DNA of 6,812 nucleotides. Source: Lentisphaerota bacterium. GTDB lineage: Bacteria > Verrucomicrobiota > Kiritimatiellia > RFP12 > UBA1067. Below the pieces are notes generated by a model, which saw only the letters and a program-made list of their open reading frames with translations, made no database searches and was not told where the DNA came from. The stretch lies in assembly GCA_015061765.1 (NCBI GenBank), contig SUVZ01000207.1:1-6812 (forward strand), in the 5' to 3' direction. Numbering within the stretch: the first letter of the stretch is position 1; the number at the start of each line of letters is the position of its first letter. Both the position numbers and the translations under genes were made by a program. Positions 1 to 6,610 of the stretch are shown here, piece after piece.

Positions 1-503
1 ATGGCCACGAAACGCCCAGGGTCTTTGGCCCTGTCAACGATATGGTCTGCGTACGTCTCACTGTAGCTGCGCCCGTCCACCATCTCATCATCCCTTCCGT
101 TGTATCGGCGAAGAGCGGTGCGCCAATCATCAAATACGCCCTTCGGTCTGCGCGAGGCGGGCTGTCCGCTAACTCCGAATCCCTTTCGGACAAGAAACTT
201 TATGGCGGCCTTGATGTTCTCTTCAACCATGCCCTCGTTGCGCTTCGAGGGTTTCTTGAGTCCTATCTTCTCCTTTGCGCCGCTCCAGTCTCCCGGCACG
301 TTGACCTGCAGCGGATCCACATCCCAGGCCGCCATGGACTTCGCGTCACGCCCGCCCGTCTCCTCAATCATGTGCGACTTGACCATAGCGGTGGTGATCG
401 GCGGGATTCGCTTCGCCTGTTCACGGTTCGCCCCCGCCCATACCGCCCTGTTGCGGTTGGAACAACTGGGGAGAGACCCCGAAAAGAATTGTAATTTCGC
501 GCA
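1..503 (-). pseudogene. Lysozyme/transglycosylase-like domain, 5'-broken and cut by the window edge
   Basis: Read on the minus strand, one frame stays open from 503 to the left edge and looks like a real protein. It contains MIEETGG (about 351-371), then AAWDVDPLQVN (about 299-331), then EENIKAAIKFLVRKG (about 180-224). This order of Glu before a Gly pair, a GLMQV-like PLQVN motif and an N-I-x-A-A helix matches the lysozyme/SLT transglycosylase superfamily, which cleaves peptidoglycan. The second or first Glu of EETGG would be the catalytic acid. Downstream, the motif DDWRTALRRYNGRDDE (about 89-136) fits the family's closing A-x-x-x-YNG segment. The frame has no start codon between the stop at 504-506 and ATG at 384-386, yet protein-like sequence (WAGANREQAKRIPP) lies upstream of that ATG. 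The 5' end therefore looks truncated or frameshifted, close to a GGGG-AGAGA-CCCC palindrome at 468-480. Such domains occur alone or at the end of large RHS-like or phage proteins. Which applies here cannot be told. Confidence 0.6.
468..480. repeat. Small palindrome at the break of the lysozyme-like gene
   Basis: GGGG (468-471), AGAGA, CCCC (477-480) forms a 4-bp GC stem with a 5-nt loop. It resembles the GGGACAGACCCC core at 889-900 and the inverted GGGTCTGTCCCC at 1044-1055. It lies where the frame of the lysozyme-like gene stops resembling protein, so it may mark an insertion or deletion point. The match is short and could be chance. Confidence 0.35.
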
Positions 504-624
504 TTAACTGATTGGTTTTGTCAAATAGCACAGTTCTGGCAGTATATAAGATTTCGTCCGCATCATAATCTTGAGAATCAGTCCAAACCATATTCTCATT
601 TATCCGCCGCCTCTTATAAAAGCA

Positions 625-722
625 CTTGCAAAACCAGGGAGGGGCAACGTCCTCGTTGCCCGTACGGCGGCGAATCGCGGGCAGCGGGGACGCTGCCCCT
701 CCCATGCTCGAGGTTTTGCAAG
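625..722. repeat. Compound palindromic element with two nested hairpins
   Basis: The element is bounded by an 11-bp inverted repeat, CTTGCAAAACC (625-635) and GGTTTTGCAAG (712-722). Inside lies a second perfect 10-bp pair, GGGAGGGGCA (637-646) and TGCCCCTCCC (694-703). Each inner arm can also fold alone: GGGCAACG-TCCT-CGTTGCCC (642-661) and GGGCAGCG-GGGA-CGCTGCCC (679-698), both with 8-bp stems and 4-nt loops. This is the layout of a REP doublet (BIME-like) or of a very small non-autonomous mobile element. No transposase is present in the window. The sequence is GC-rich compared with its flanks. A transcription terminator is unlikely because no T-run follows on either strand. Confidence 0.75.
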
Positions 723-783
723 CACCTCTGGTAGGCAAATTCTCCTGTACTCCCTAAGCACTTTCCCTGTATGCCTAACTGAA

Positions 784-893
784 AGGGTCTGTACGGGCAA
801 CGCAAAGGGTCAGTACGTACTCACTCGAAGGTTAGTACGTACTTTGCAGAGGGTCGGTATCAACTTTGCAGAGGGTCAGGAAAATCGAGGGAC
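784..893. repeat. Degenerate 22-bp tandem repeat, five units
   Basis: Units begin at 784, 806, 829, 850 and 872, with spacings of 22, 23, 21 and 22 bp. Most start AGGGTC(A/T/G)G; the middle units continue towards a consensus near AGGGTCAGTACGTACTTTGCAG. Units 2 and 3 share GTACGTACT; units 3 and 4 share ACTTTGCAG. The last unit runs into the hairpin at 879-908. The units abut without spacers, so this is not a CRISPR array. A period of about two helical turns would suit an iterated protein-binding site. Simple amplification of a REP-like core (AGGGTCTG) is equally possible. Confidence 0.7.
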
Positions 894-908
894 AGACCCC
901 TCATTTCC
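879..908. repeat. REP-like bulged hairpin, copy 1
   Basis: The arms GG-a-AAAT-c-GAGGG (879-891) and CCCTC-ATTT-CC (898-908) pair through 11 bp with two single-base bulges, enclosing a 6-nt loop. The sequence aaaatcgaggg followed by tcatttcc recurs at 1759-1787 with a different loop but the same fold. Similar short palindromes with a GGGTCTG(T/A)CCC core are typical of sequences mobilised by REP-associated tyrosine transposases (RAYT, Y1_Tnp). That assignment comes from family knowledge; no such gene is visible here. Confidence 0.6.
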
Positions 909-1043
909 CAGTTCACTTTAACATTCATGTTTCGTTTCCGTTCTTTGCAAGTTCGAAACTCCAACTAAATCTTCACCTCCGCCAAGTAACTATATCTCTT
1001 AAAACCGCCGCCTATTCACCGAAGATTTTCATCATCGCAAACA

Positions 1044-1055
1044 GGGTCTGTCCCC
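1044..1055. repeat. Inverted copy of the GGGACAGACCC core
   Basis: GGGTCTGTCCC at 1044-1054 is the exact reverse complement of GGGACAGACCC at 889-899. The flanks do not match, so only the core is shared. The two cores face each other about 145 bp apart and could be the ends of a small element or two separate REP-like insertions. Confidence 0.4.
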
Positions 1056-1277
1056 ACAGAATTCCTGGGACAAGCCATTATTTCACATTTTCCAAGAGCT
1101 GACACTATCCAAATTCACACGTTTTCACGGGGCTGAAAAATCAAAAAAGATACACTTTTTCGATTCTCTTGCCCGATTCCAGATTTCAGCCTCTCATCCT
1201 CTTTTGCCGATTTTGCCACATCTCTCAATCTTCTGAAGCCGGCAATGTCATTGAACCTAAAAACGGCTGTTGATTTC

Positions 1278-1384
1278 AACGCAGAGGCGAGATGCGCCCG
1301 CGACGAAGTCGTCGGGTTGTCTGAGCGAAGCGAACCCGAAGGGCCGCAAGGGGCCGCGAGACGCAAAGTAACGCAGAGAAAAGT
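1278..1384. repeat. AACGCAGAG-type repeat, split by a GC-rich hairpin segment
   Basis: AACGCAGAGGCG (1278-1289) and the segment containing GAGACGCAAAG and AACGCAGAGAAAA (about 1358-1383) read like two parts of one 'AACGCAGAGACGCAGAG' repeat. They are separated by about 70 bp of GC-rich sequence. That segment holds CGACGA-AG-TCGTCG (1301-1314) and, on the minus strand, CCCTTCGGGTT followed by CGCTTCG, which resembles the hairpin tract at 6676-6774. The repeat occurs in the opposite orientation at 1507-1537. I read this as a REP-like sequence carrying a secondary insertion. No coding potential is seen. Confidence 0.5.
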
Positions 1385-1506
1385 GAAGTAATGTGAAAAA
1401 TGGAAAATACTAGAATTTTCTGACGGAATGAATCTTCACCCATCGGGTGTCGATGGTGTGGGGTTACATAAAAGAAGATAACTTTCAAAAAACTTAAAAT
1501 AAACCG

Positions 1507-1537
1507 TTTTCTCTGCGCCTCTGCGTCTCTGCGTTAA
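1507..1537. repeat. Oppositely oriented CTCTGCG repeat
   Basis: The core CTCTGCGCCTCTGCG (1511-1525) followed by TCTCTGCGTTAAAA consists of three imperfect copies of CTCTGCG(T/C)C. Its reverse complement begins TTTTAACGCAGAGACGCAG, matching the AACGCAGAG repeats at 1278-1289 and 1370-1378. The pair thus forms inverted repeats enclosing roughly 120-230 bp of AT-rich DNA. Repeats of this wording are widespread in environmental bacterial genomes (from memory, not searched). Confidence 0.55.
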
Positions 1538-1635
1538 AAAAGAACCTGTCCAACTGCCGAATTTAGGTTGAACACTTCGAATATTGTGGCGCGAAGTTCC
1601 TCCTGCTCCGCAGAAACATAAACATCGACATTTTT

Positions 1636-1645
1636 AAAACGTTTT
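1636..1645. promoter_or_regulatory. Possible operator-like palindrome AAAACGTTTT
   Basis: A perfect 10-bp palindrome centred on CG, with AT-rich flanks, resembles the core of LacI/CcpA-family operators. No gene start lies close by on either strand and no well-spaced -35/-10 pair accompanies it, so it may be chance in AT-rich DNA. Confidence 0.15.
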
Positions 1646-1758
1646 CATTTCGTTTACAATTTTGTGCCATAATTCGTGACGTTAGAGAAAATGAGGTCTG
1701 TAAAAATGAGCGTTCCATATACATATTGGTGTGAGCCCGATGACATGTGGCATGGCTA

Positions 1759-1785
1759 AAAATCGAGGGTCTGGACCTTCATTTT
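1759..1785. repeat. REP-like bulged hairpin, copy 2
   Basis: AAAAT-c-GAGGGT (1759-1770) pairs with ACCTTC-ATTTT (1775-1785) through 11 bp, including one G-T pair and a single bulged C at the same place as in the copy at 879-908; the loop is CTGG. The shared start (aaaatcgaggg) and shared end (tcatttcc with one extra T) but changed centre suggest selection on, or copying of, the fold. It ends 14 bp from the stop codon of the dehydrogenase remnant, where such elements usually sit. Confidence 0.55.
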
Positions 1786-1798
1786 CCAGAAAATCGCT

Positions 1799-2110
1799 TT
1801 ATTGCGGCTTCATTGTGAGGCGACCGCAGTCCATGACGTGGTTGGATCCCGTCACGCATCGGCCATTTTCAGAACAGAGGTAGAGGATGCAATCGACAAG
1901 TTCCTACGGCTCGGCCTGCGTATCAAGAAGCGTCTTCATGCCCGCCATGCCGGGACGCGTCATCACAGGCCCCGGGGTTACGCAGAAAGCGCGAATGCCG
2001 TACGGCGAGTCGGCGGCACTTCGGCGCATCCCCACTTCGTCGAAGATTTTCACCTCGGCAGGGCCCACAAGCTCATAGCCGATGGTCGGCAGTACTTGCG
2101 AATCTGTGGG
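1799..2110 (-). pseudogene. Short-chain dehydrogenase/reductase (SDR) remnant, C-terminal part
   Basis: Minus-strand translation from 2110 to the TAA at 1799-1801 gives the classical SDR C-terminal pattern. SPYGIRAFCVTPGPVMT (about 1962-2012) is the beta-6 region with its PG motif. EP(stop)ELVDCILYLCSENGR (about 1862-1912) is the helix and L-x-S segment. CVTGSNHVMDCGRL is the usual VTG-x-x-x-x-x-DGG end. The family are Rossmann-fold NAD(P)H oxidoreductases. The fragment carries an in-frame TAG at 1904-1906, probably from a single change of a CAG codon. It is cut off upstream by a stop at 2111-2113, so the nucleotide-binding half and a recognisable YxxxK site are missing. An intact SDR is about 250 residues; about 100 remain. 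It follows the DUF4838 gene on the same strand by under 50 nt and may once have been the third gene of that operon. Confidence 0.75.
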
Positions 2111-2149
2111 CTATGTCGCCCCACTTCCTTTGGAGTTACCGCAAAACTT

Positions 2150-4093
2150 TTATTTTTTGGGTGACTTCTCAATCTCAGGATATTTGGCCTTTAGTGCAGA
2201 CCAAAGAGGTTCTTTCAACCAGTACTGGGCCTCGACCGGAGGCTTCCTGAATGTATTGCCCCAATTAAACGGTTCTATTACCGGAGCCACCTTGTTAACC
2301 CGAAAATCAACAAGCTTCATCCCTTTCTCCACAAAATCTGGTGCGACCCTACCGGTACCCGTACGATCCCATGCGTTCATGAAATCACTCGTCAGAATCG
2401 CATGCTCTACAAGGATACGCATTCTCTCGATTCGTTTGCGCACGTTCGGCGAAAGATCCGGATCCGCAAGCACTTCATCGAGGAGCTTGATGTCGCCCAT
2501 AAGAACCTCCGTGGAATTCGCTCTTTGAACCGTTTTAACAAGTTCGGAATCGTCAAGTACCATTTCCTTTTCAAAAGCATTCATCTTCTGCTTTGCAACA
2601 AGTGCCTTTTCGTTGCGGAGACGGATACGGTCGAAAAACACCTTCATCTTCTCCGCGGCCTTGCCAAAAATGGACAGAAATTCACGTTCCACCGTCTCAA
2701 AGTCTATATCAGGATTCTGCATAACCCTGGCTATCGCATAGCACTCAAATGCCAGTATATCCCCCCTAGGGGAGCCGTCATAATCGACGCCGAACATCCC
2801 TTCACGATAGTTCATCTTGAAGTTTTCAAAATAGAACCGTTCACACCCCCGCATCATCCAACCAGAGTAGCAAAGATAGTTCGGACGCAGTTTGAAATGC
2901 TTCATCCCCTTTGCCTTCCAGCCCCGAATCATGGCGAGATTGTCATCCTCAGCCGATGGAACCATTCCAAAGCACATGTTGTCAGGATACTCGATACGCT
3001 CGCGGCGCGGTGGATCACGATAACAGTAATATATATATGTAGAAATCATCACATCCGGACGGATGGCCGTGAGCTTTCTGGCGATCCGGTTCCAAAAGTT
3101 CACATACCGGTCGGTCATTGTGCCGGGCAGCAGGGTTTTCATCGTCCGCTCGTCTTCAGTCTGCGGACAGTCCAATGCGCGGCACTTCTCGCAACGGCAG
3201 AAATTACCTCCATCGTTTGGACAGACGTTGTAGTATTTTGGTTTCCCCGCATCAATATAGTCGCGTACGATCTGGTCGACAACCGCCTCATTCGAAACGC
3301 AGAGTTTCATGTGGCGCTGATTGCGCATCGGCGACGATGTGCCGCGCTCTCCATTCGGCTGCAAAGCCAGATACTCGGGATGCGTTTTGATATATTTACT
3401 GTTCCAACGACCAAATGCATGTCCGAACAAAATGTTCTCGCGAACAAACATCTTTTGCCTGAGCTTCCATCTTGTGATGTTCTTTCTGTCTGCAATGATC
3501 TGCTCTTGCGATCTCCGTAAAGCCATCGGCGCAAAATTGCCACGGCGGTCAAAAAGGCGTTTCCGCTGAAGATCTCCTCCGCGCATCATTCCGCTTTTGA
3601 GAGGAGGACAGTAGCGCCAAGACCAGTTCTGCGGAATGTTCAGTCTATCCGCCGCGGGTGCGACAATGTTATCGTCGCCAGGCATGGGCCATATTACGCC
3701 GAGAATCGTCTCCAGAAATCCATAGACCGCGAATAGCGTACCGGGACGGTCTTCACGGTCATCGCCCCAAAGATACAGCTTGTCGCCGACAAGTTTGGCA
3801 TAGGACGTAAAATCCACCGGTTCGCCCTCCCCAGGCGCCTTCACACCCAACACAATCGTCAGCGCTGGATTCTGCATGGCGGAGACGAATTTTGAGCCGG
3901 CGACAAGAGACAGATGCTTCGACAGCTCTTCCGACGCATCGCCAATCTTCCCGCCGCCGCATTCAATGGATATCTCGTTTATCGGAACATTCCTCGACGA
4001 ACCGACATTACCTTCCATGCAACCACAAACCAACCCCAAAGCAACGGCAAAACCAAACCTGACCGACCGTCTCAAACTGATTACTGCTTCCAT
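2150..4093 (-). CDS. DUF4838 domain lipoprotein, GH67-like N-terminal layout
   Basis: A 647-residue protein. Residues 1-25 form a lipoprotein signal: basic N-region, hydrophobic core FAVALGLV and a lipobox-like V-C-G-C with Cys25 as the likely lipidated residue. The segment around 118-142 (TLFAVYGFLETILGVIWPMPGDDN) resembles the N-terminal domain shared by alpha-glucuronidases (GH67) and DUF4838 proteins. The DUF4838 hallmark CPNDGGNFCRCEKC (291-304) carries three closely spaced cysteines, possibly a metal site or disulfides. STYIYYCYRDPP (351-362) fits the conserved strand before 'PP' in the family. The C-terminal 150 residues are charged and helical. The enzymatic activity of DUF4838 proteins is not established to my knowledge; a glycoside hydrolase-like role at the envelope is inferred. 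The ATG has a good ribosome binding site 9 nt upstream. The gene lies 37 nt after the large secreted-protein gene, so the two are likely cotranscribed. It looks intact. Confidence 0.88.
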   Translation of the reverse strand: MEAVISLRRSVRFGFAVALGLVCGCMEGNVGSSRNVPINEISIECGGGKIGDASEELSKHLSLVAGSKFVSAMQNPALTIVLGVKAPGEGEPVDFTSYAKLVGDKLYLWGDDREDRPGTLFAVYGFLETILGVIWPMPGDDNIVAPAADRLNIPQNWSWRYCPPLKSGMMRGGDLQRKRLFDRRGNFAPMALRRSQEQIIADRKNITRWKLRQKMFVRENILFGHAFGRWNSKYIKTHPEYLALQPNGERGTSSPMRNQRHMKLCVSNEAVVDQIVRDYIDAGKPKYYNVCPNDGGNFCRCEKCRALDCPQTEDERTMKTLLPGTMTDRYVNFWNRIARKLTAIRPDVMISTYIYYCYRDPPRRERIEYPDNMCFGMVPSAEDDNLAMIRGWKAKGMKHFKLRPNYLCYSGWMMRGCERFYFENFKMNYREGMFGVDYDGSPRGDILAFECYAIARVMQNPDIDFETVEREFLSIFGKAAEKMKVFFDRIRLRNEKALVAKQKMNAFEKEMVLDDSELVKTVQRANSTEVLMGDIKLLDEVLADPDLSPNVRKRIERMRILVEHAILTSDFMNAWDRTGTGRVAPDFVEKGMKLVDFRVNKVAPVIEPFNWGNTFRKPPVEAQYWLKEPLWSALKAKYPEIEKSPKK

Positions 4094-4102
4094 ATCAATA
4101 TG

Positions 4103-4108
4103 TCCTTT
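4103..4108 (-). promoter_or_regulatory. Ribosome binding site of the DUF4838 gene
   Basis: AAAGGA on the minus strand lies 9 nt before the ATG at 4091-4093, inside the 37-nt gap after the upstream gene's stop. It supports the chosen start. No promoter or terminator fits in the gap. Confidence 0.7.
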
Positions 4109-4130
4109 ATCATGGTTTCTTTGTAGGGAA

Positions 4131-6533
4131 TCACCGAACCGACAGTATAAATCCCTTCTTTCCGTACTTCACCGAATAAATGACATTCCCCTGTGCGTCG
4201 GTTTCCGATTCCAGCGTAGCGCGCCATCCTTTCCAAGGAGACTTTGCCGCCTTGAACGAATCTCTGAGCGATTCTGCTGCAGAAGATGAAACCTTCACAA
4301 TCGGATAGACCACCGCCTGCTCCGGCTCGGAAAGTGTATTCGCATCAGCCATCAACGACACCTTGCCCAAGGCTGTCACCGTCGCTTCGGAAAGATCCAA
4401 AGCCCCCGACACATCATCTGCGGCAATTGCAGTATCCGCAGCGAAAGTCACAGCGGCTCCCGCAAGGGATCGACCCTTTATCGCTCCTTCCTTGACGAGC
4501 ACGATGTTCATGCCATCCGCCGGACTGACGCCATCTGCAGGATCGTTGTTCAACGCCCACCTTATGCCGCCGCCAAAACCAAACGTGCCTGCCCCGACCT
4601 TGTAAATCGTCCCTTCCAACGTCACCGGAGCAGTCATATCGGCCGTCGCCCCCTGATCGACTCGGACAATGCCATTTTCCTTCACGTACAAACCTCGATT
4701 TGACGCCGTCTGAACCGTTGTGTTCGTCAGGCGAAGCTCTGCATAGCAGTCGAGCCTCTGCGCGTCATAGACAAAGTCTGACGGATTACCTCCCAACGCA
4801 TTGGCATCTCCGGCCACGATGCGCGCATGGTACACCGCATTTGACGGACATTGACTCTCAAGCCATTGAGTCGACCATTTGCCGGTCCAACCGGAATTGT
4901 CAGCCGTCAGATAAACTGTAGCGCCGCCTGTCTCTGCAGGCTTATGGCTGATGAATACAAGATCTCCATCCCCATACACCGTAGAGTCCAGGTAAAACGT
5001 GTGCTCATCCAACACCCTGATCACGCCCGTACCGACTGAACGAAGTCTGCCGCCAAGATGGAGTTTATCTGCGCGCACATACACCTCCCCATCAGCACCC
5101 GAAAGAACAGCATTTGTGACAAATCCCGATCCAGTCATGCACAATTCCTTACGACAGACCAAAGTATTTGCCGGGAAGGTTGTGTATCCTGAACAAAAGA
5201 ATGTACGCACCCCCAAACAGTAAATTTTGTCGTCACCGCTTGGATACGCACCATCTTCCCATCCAGTCAATGAAAGTTTGGGATCAAGCCAATTACCTCT
5301 ATTACCAGCATTATTGTACTCATCCGCACCTGTATAGCGGATGATTGGAATGTGCGTGGCATAGACCAAAACACCGTCTTCCACATCAGCATCCGGTTCC
5401 GACCGCAAATATCCGAATCCGAAAGTCGAGGAATCGTTAAACACCACCTTCACGCCCGAAAGATCGGGGATTCCCGCTGACACAGCCTCCGGCGAAAGTT
5501 TCATCAACAGTACGCTTGTAGGGTTCGAACCAAACGACATCAACACCGACGGATATTCAATCATAACATTCTTCCCGACAAAAAGACGGTTCGTGACATG
5601 CAAGAGACTCGCCGGAGATGACTGGGGATTGCGTAAGGTCAGCCCATCACCCAAATTCAACGTGCCGAACGTTCCTGCATTGGTACTAAGCCAGAAACAG
5701 TTTGTTCCGGTATCGAACATCCCCGAAACCGTCAATGCCGACCCAGACGCGTTATTCGTGATCACGCCATCCTCCACAAAACTCAATCCACCAAACGAAT
5801 AGGATGCATCTGTATTCTTCAGACTCAAAATACCGCCACGCCCGAACCGCACTGAACCAGACATTACGATCGGCACATTTCTCACGTTCTGGATTCCAGC
5901 TCCATCCTCTATGCGCAAAGTGCCTTTGAACCCACTCCAATCAGAGCCGTCATTAAGGATAAGAAAACCCTTTCCGCCGGCGCTCATCCGATATAAAAGC
6001 TGGCTGTTTTCCGATCCGGTGACAGCCGCCGCAAGATTAAACCATTCGCTCCACTGTGTAGTCCGTTCATAGGAGAGAAGAGACGGCTTGTCAGGATTTT
6101 CCGACAGCACAGTGATATTGCCCCTCTTTTGGCAGACTAAGGAATGATAAAGATCGCCTCCTTCCAAAAGACGTAAATCATCAAATGTAACAGGTTCACT
6201 GGCAGAACCTCTTGAAGTCACACGACCGGCACAGTAGATCGTTCCAATGACAGTCTGCGCAGTGCCATTGGCCTGCGCCGTCATGCCTTCCGGTATATAG
6301 TAGTTCCCTTCTCCTTTTTTTACCCCGCCCGCCCAATTGCTATGTGTCGCATCTGTCGTCAGCGAGGCATGATATTTACTGGAATCAGATGCCACAAGAT
6401 ATATGCAATCAGCCGGGATTTCAGCGGCATATGCCGCCCACTGCGCGGCAAGCGCAAAACAGGCAAGCGCCACTATTACTGTATCATGCAATATTTGTCC
6501 CGCCTTGCAAGACAAAGTACGACGCCTCAGCAT
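4131..6533 (-). CDS. Large secreted beta-solenoid-like repeat protein
   Basis: As called from this ATG the protein has 800 residues. A Sec signal follows a basic N-region (LRRR, then K10): hydrophobic residues about 18-35, with likely cleavage at AYA-AEIP near residue 36. The mature part is rich in Gly, Asn, Thr, Ser and short beta-forming stretches. It has recurring phrases of the autotransporter-associated beta-strand repeat kind, for example SDWSGFKGTLRIEDG (about 197-211) and NSGWTGKWS (about 546-554), and 'G-x-L-x-V/I' steps between them. No catalytic motif, outer-membrane barrel, PEP-CTERM or LPXTG tail is seen; the end reads YSVKYGKKGFILSVR. Such proteins are abundant in Kiritimatiellota/Lentisphaerota genomes and are presumed surface or secreted, with unknown roles (adhesion or glycan binding are guesses). 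The start is uncertain: there is no good ribosome binding site before 6533, whereas a strong one precedes an ATG at 6602-6604 in another frame. It is the first gene of a likely operon with the DUF4838 lipoprotein. Confidence 0.85.
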   Translation of the reverse strand: MLRRRTLSCKAGQILHDTVIVALACFALAAQWAAYAAEIPADCIYLVASDSSKYHASLTTDATHSNWAGGVKKGEGNYYIPEGMTAQANGTAQTVIGTIYCAGRVTSRGSASEPVTFDDLRLLEGGDLYHSLVCQKRGNITVLSENPDKPSLLSYERTTQWSEWFNLAAAVTGSENSQLLYRMSAGGKGFLILNDGSDWSGFKGTLRIEDGAGIQNVRNVPIVMSGSVRFGRGGILSLKNTDASYSFGGLSFVEDGVITNNASGSALTVSGMFDTGTNCFWLSTNAGTFGTLNLGDGLTLRNPQSSPASLLHVTNRLFVGKNVMIEYPSVLMSFGSNPTSVLLMKLSPEAVSAGIPDLSGVKVVFNDSSTFGFGYLRSEPDADVEDGVLVYATHIPIIRYTGADEYNNAGNRGNWLDPKLSLTGWEDGAYPSGDDKIYCLGVRTFFCSGYTTFPANTLVCRKELCMTGSGFVTNAVLSGADGEVYVRADKLHLGGRLRSVGTGVIRVLDEHTFYLDSTVYGDGDLVFISHKPAETGGATVYLTADNSGWTGKWSTQWLESQCPSNAVYHARIVAGDANALGGNPSDFVYDAQRLDCYAELRLTNTTVQTASNRGLYVKENGIVRVDQGATADMTAPVTLEGTIYKVGAGTFGFGGGIRWALNNDPADGVSPADGMNIVLVKEGAIKGRSLAGAAVTFAADTAIAADDVSGALDLSEATVTALGKVSLMADANTLSEPEQAVVYPIVKVSSSAAESLRDSFKAAKSPWKGWRATLESETDAQGNVIYSVKYGKKGFILSVR

Positions 6534-6556
6534 TGCCGCCGACGCATCTTCTGACT

Positions 6557-6604
6557 TCAGAAAACGAAAACCTGAAGCCGCATTTTTCCGTTCTGTGTAA
6601 ACAT
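6557..6604 (-). CDS. 15-codon frame: leader peptide or displaced true start of the large gene
   Basis: The ATG at 6602-6604 follows an excellent ribosome binding site by 6 nt and encodes MFTQNGKMRLQVFVF before a TGA at 6557-6559. The next gene's ATG lies 23 nt further on. The large gene's frame is itself open across this whole stretch but lacks an ATG there. A shift of one base near the stop would join the two into an 824-residue protein whose N-terminus continues VFVF-LKSEDASAAMLRRR. Two readings are possible: a frameshift (real or from sequencing) in the large gene, or a small upstream peptide that couples translation. I favour the first. Confidence 0.45.
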   Translation of the reverse strand: MFTQNGKMRLQVFVF

Positions 6605-6610
6605 CGCTTT

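Larger units (their letters stand above)
504..1798. other. Gene-poor, repeat-rich interval
   Basis: No frame on either strand here reads like a protein over any useful length. The stretch instead holds several structured repeats, listed separately. The parts not covered by them (about 504-624, 912-1043, 1056-1277 and 1540-1757) are AT-richer and show nothing I can name. A minus-strand frame over 421-738 (with text such as VWTDSQDYDADEILYTART) is weakly protein-like and might be a remnant of the N-terminal part of the broken gene to its left, but I cannot support this. The interval lies between two decayed genes, which suggests accumulated insertions and deletions. Confidence 0.6.

Noticed and set aside
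42..507. Two overlapping plus-strand frames (135-150 codons)
   Set aside because: They are antisense to the lysozyme-like fragment and carry no recognisable protein features.
421..738. Minus-strand frame of 105 codons
   Set aside because: Its first third is read through the palindromic element and its last third overlaps the lysozyme-like fragment in another frame. The middle (VWTDSQDYDADEILYTART) might be a remnant of the upstream part of that gene, but not as this frame.
784..893. CRISPR array
   Set aside because: Units abut with no unique spacers, repeats are too degenerate, and no cas gene is present.
1437..1456. Hairpin around CACCC-ATC-GGGTG and CCATCG/CGATGG
   Set aside because: The stems are short and overlapping, no T-run follows, and no gene ends nearby, so neither a terminator nor a regulatory role can be supported.
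1653..1673. Promoter-like TTTACA and CATAAT
   Set aside because: The hexamers are only 9 bp apart and no gene follows on the plus strand.
1802..2164. Plus-strand frame of 120 codons
   Set aside because: It is the antisense shadow of the dehydrogenase remnant, whose minus-strand reading matches SDR motifs.
2402..3520. A 372-codon open frame on the plus strand
   Set aside because: It lies wholly antisense to the DUF4838 gene, which has a signal peptide, family motifs and a ribosome binding site. The antisense translation shows no domain, is rich in His/Arg/Cys, and has no credible start.
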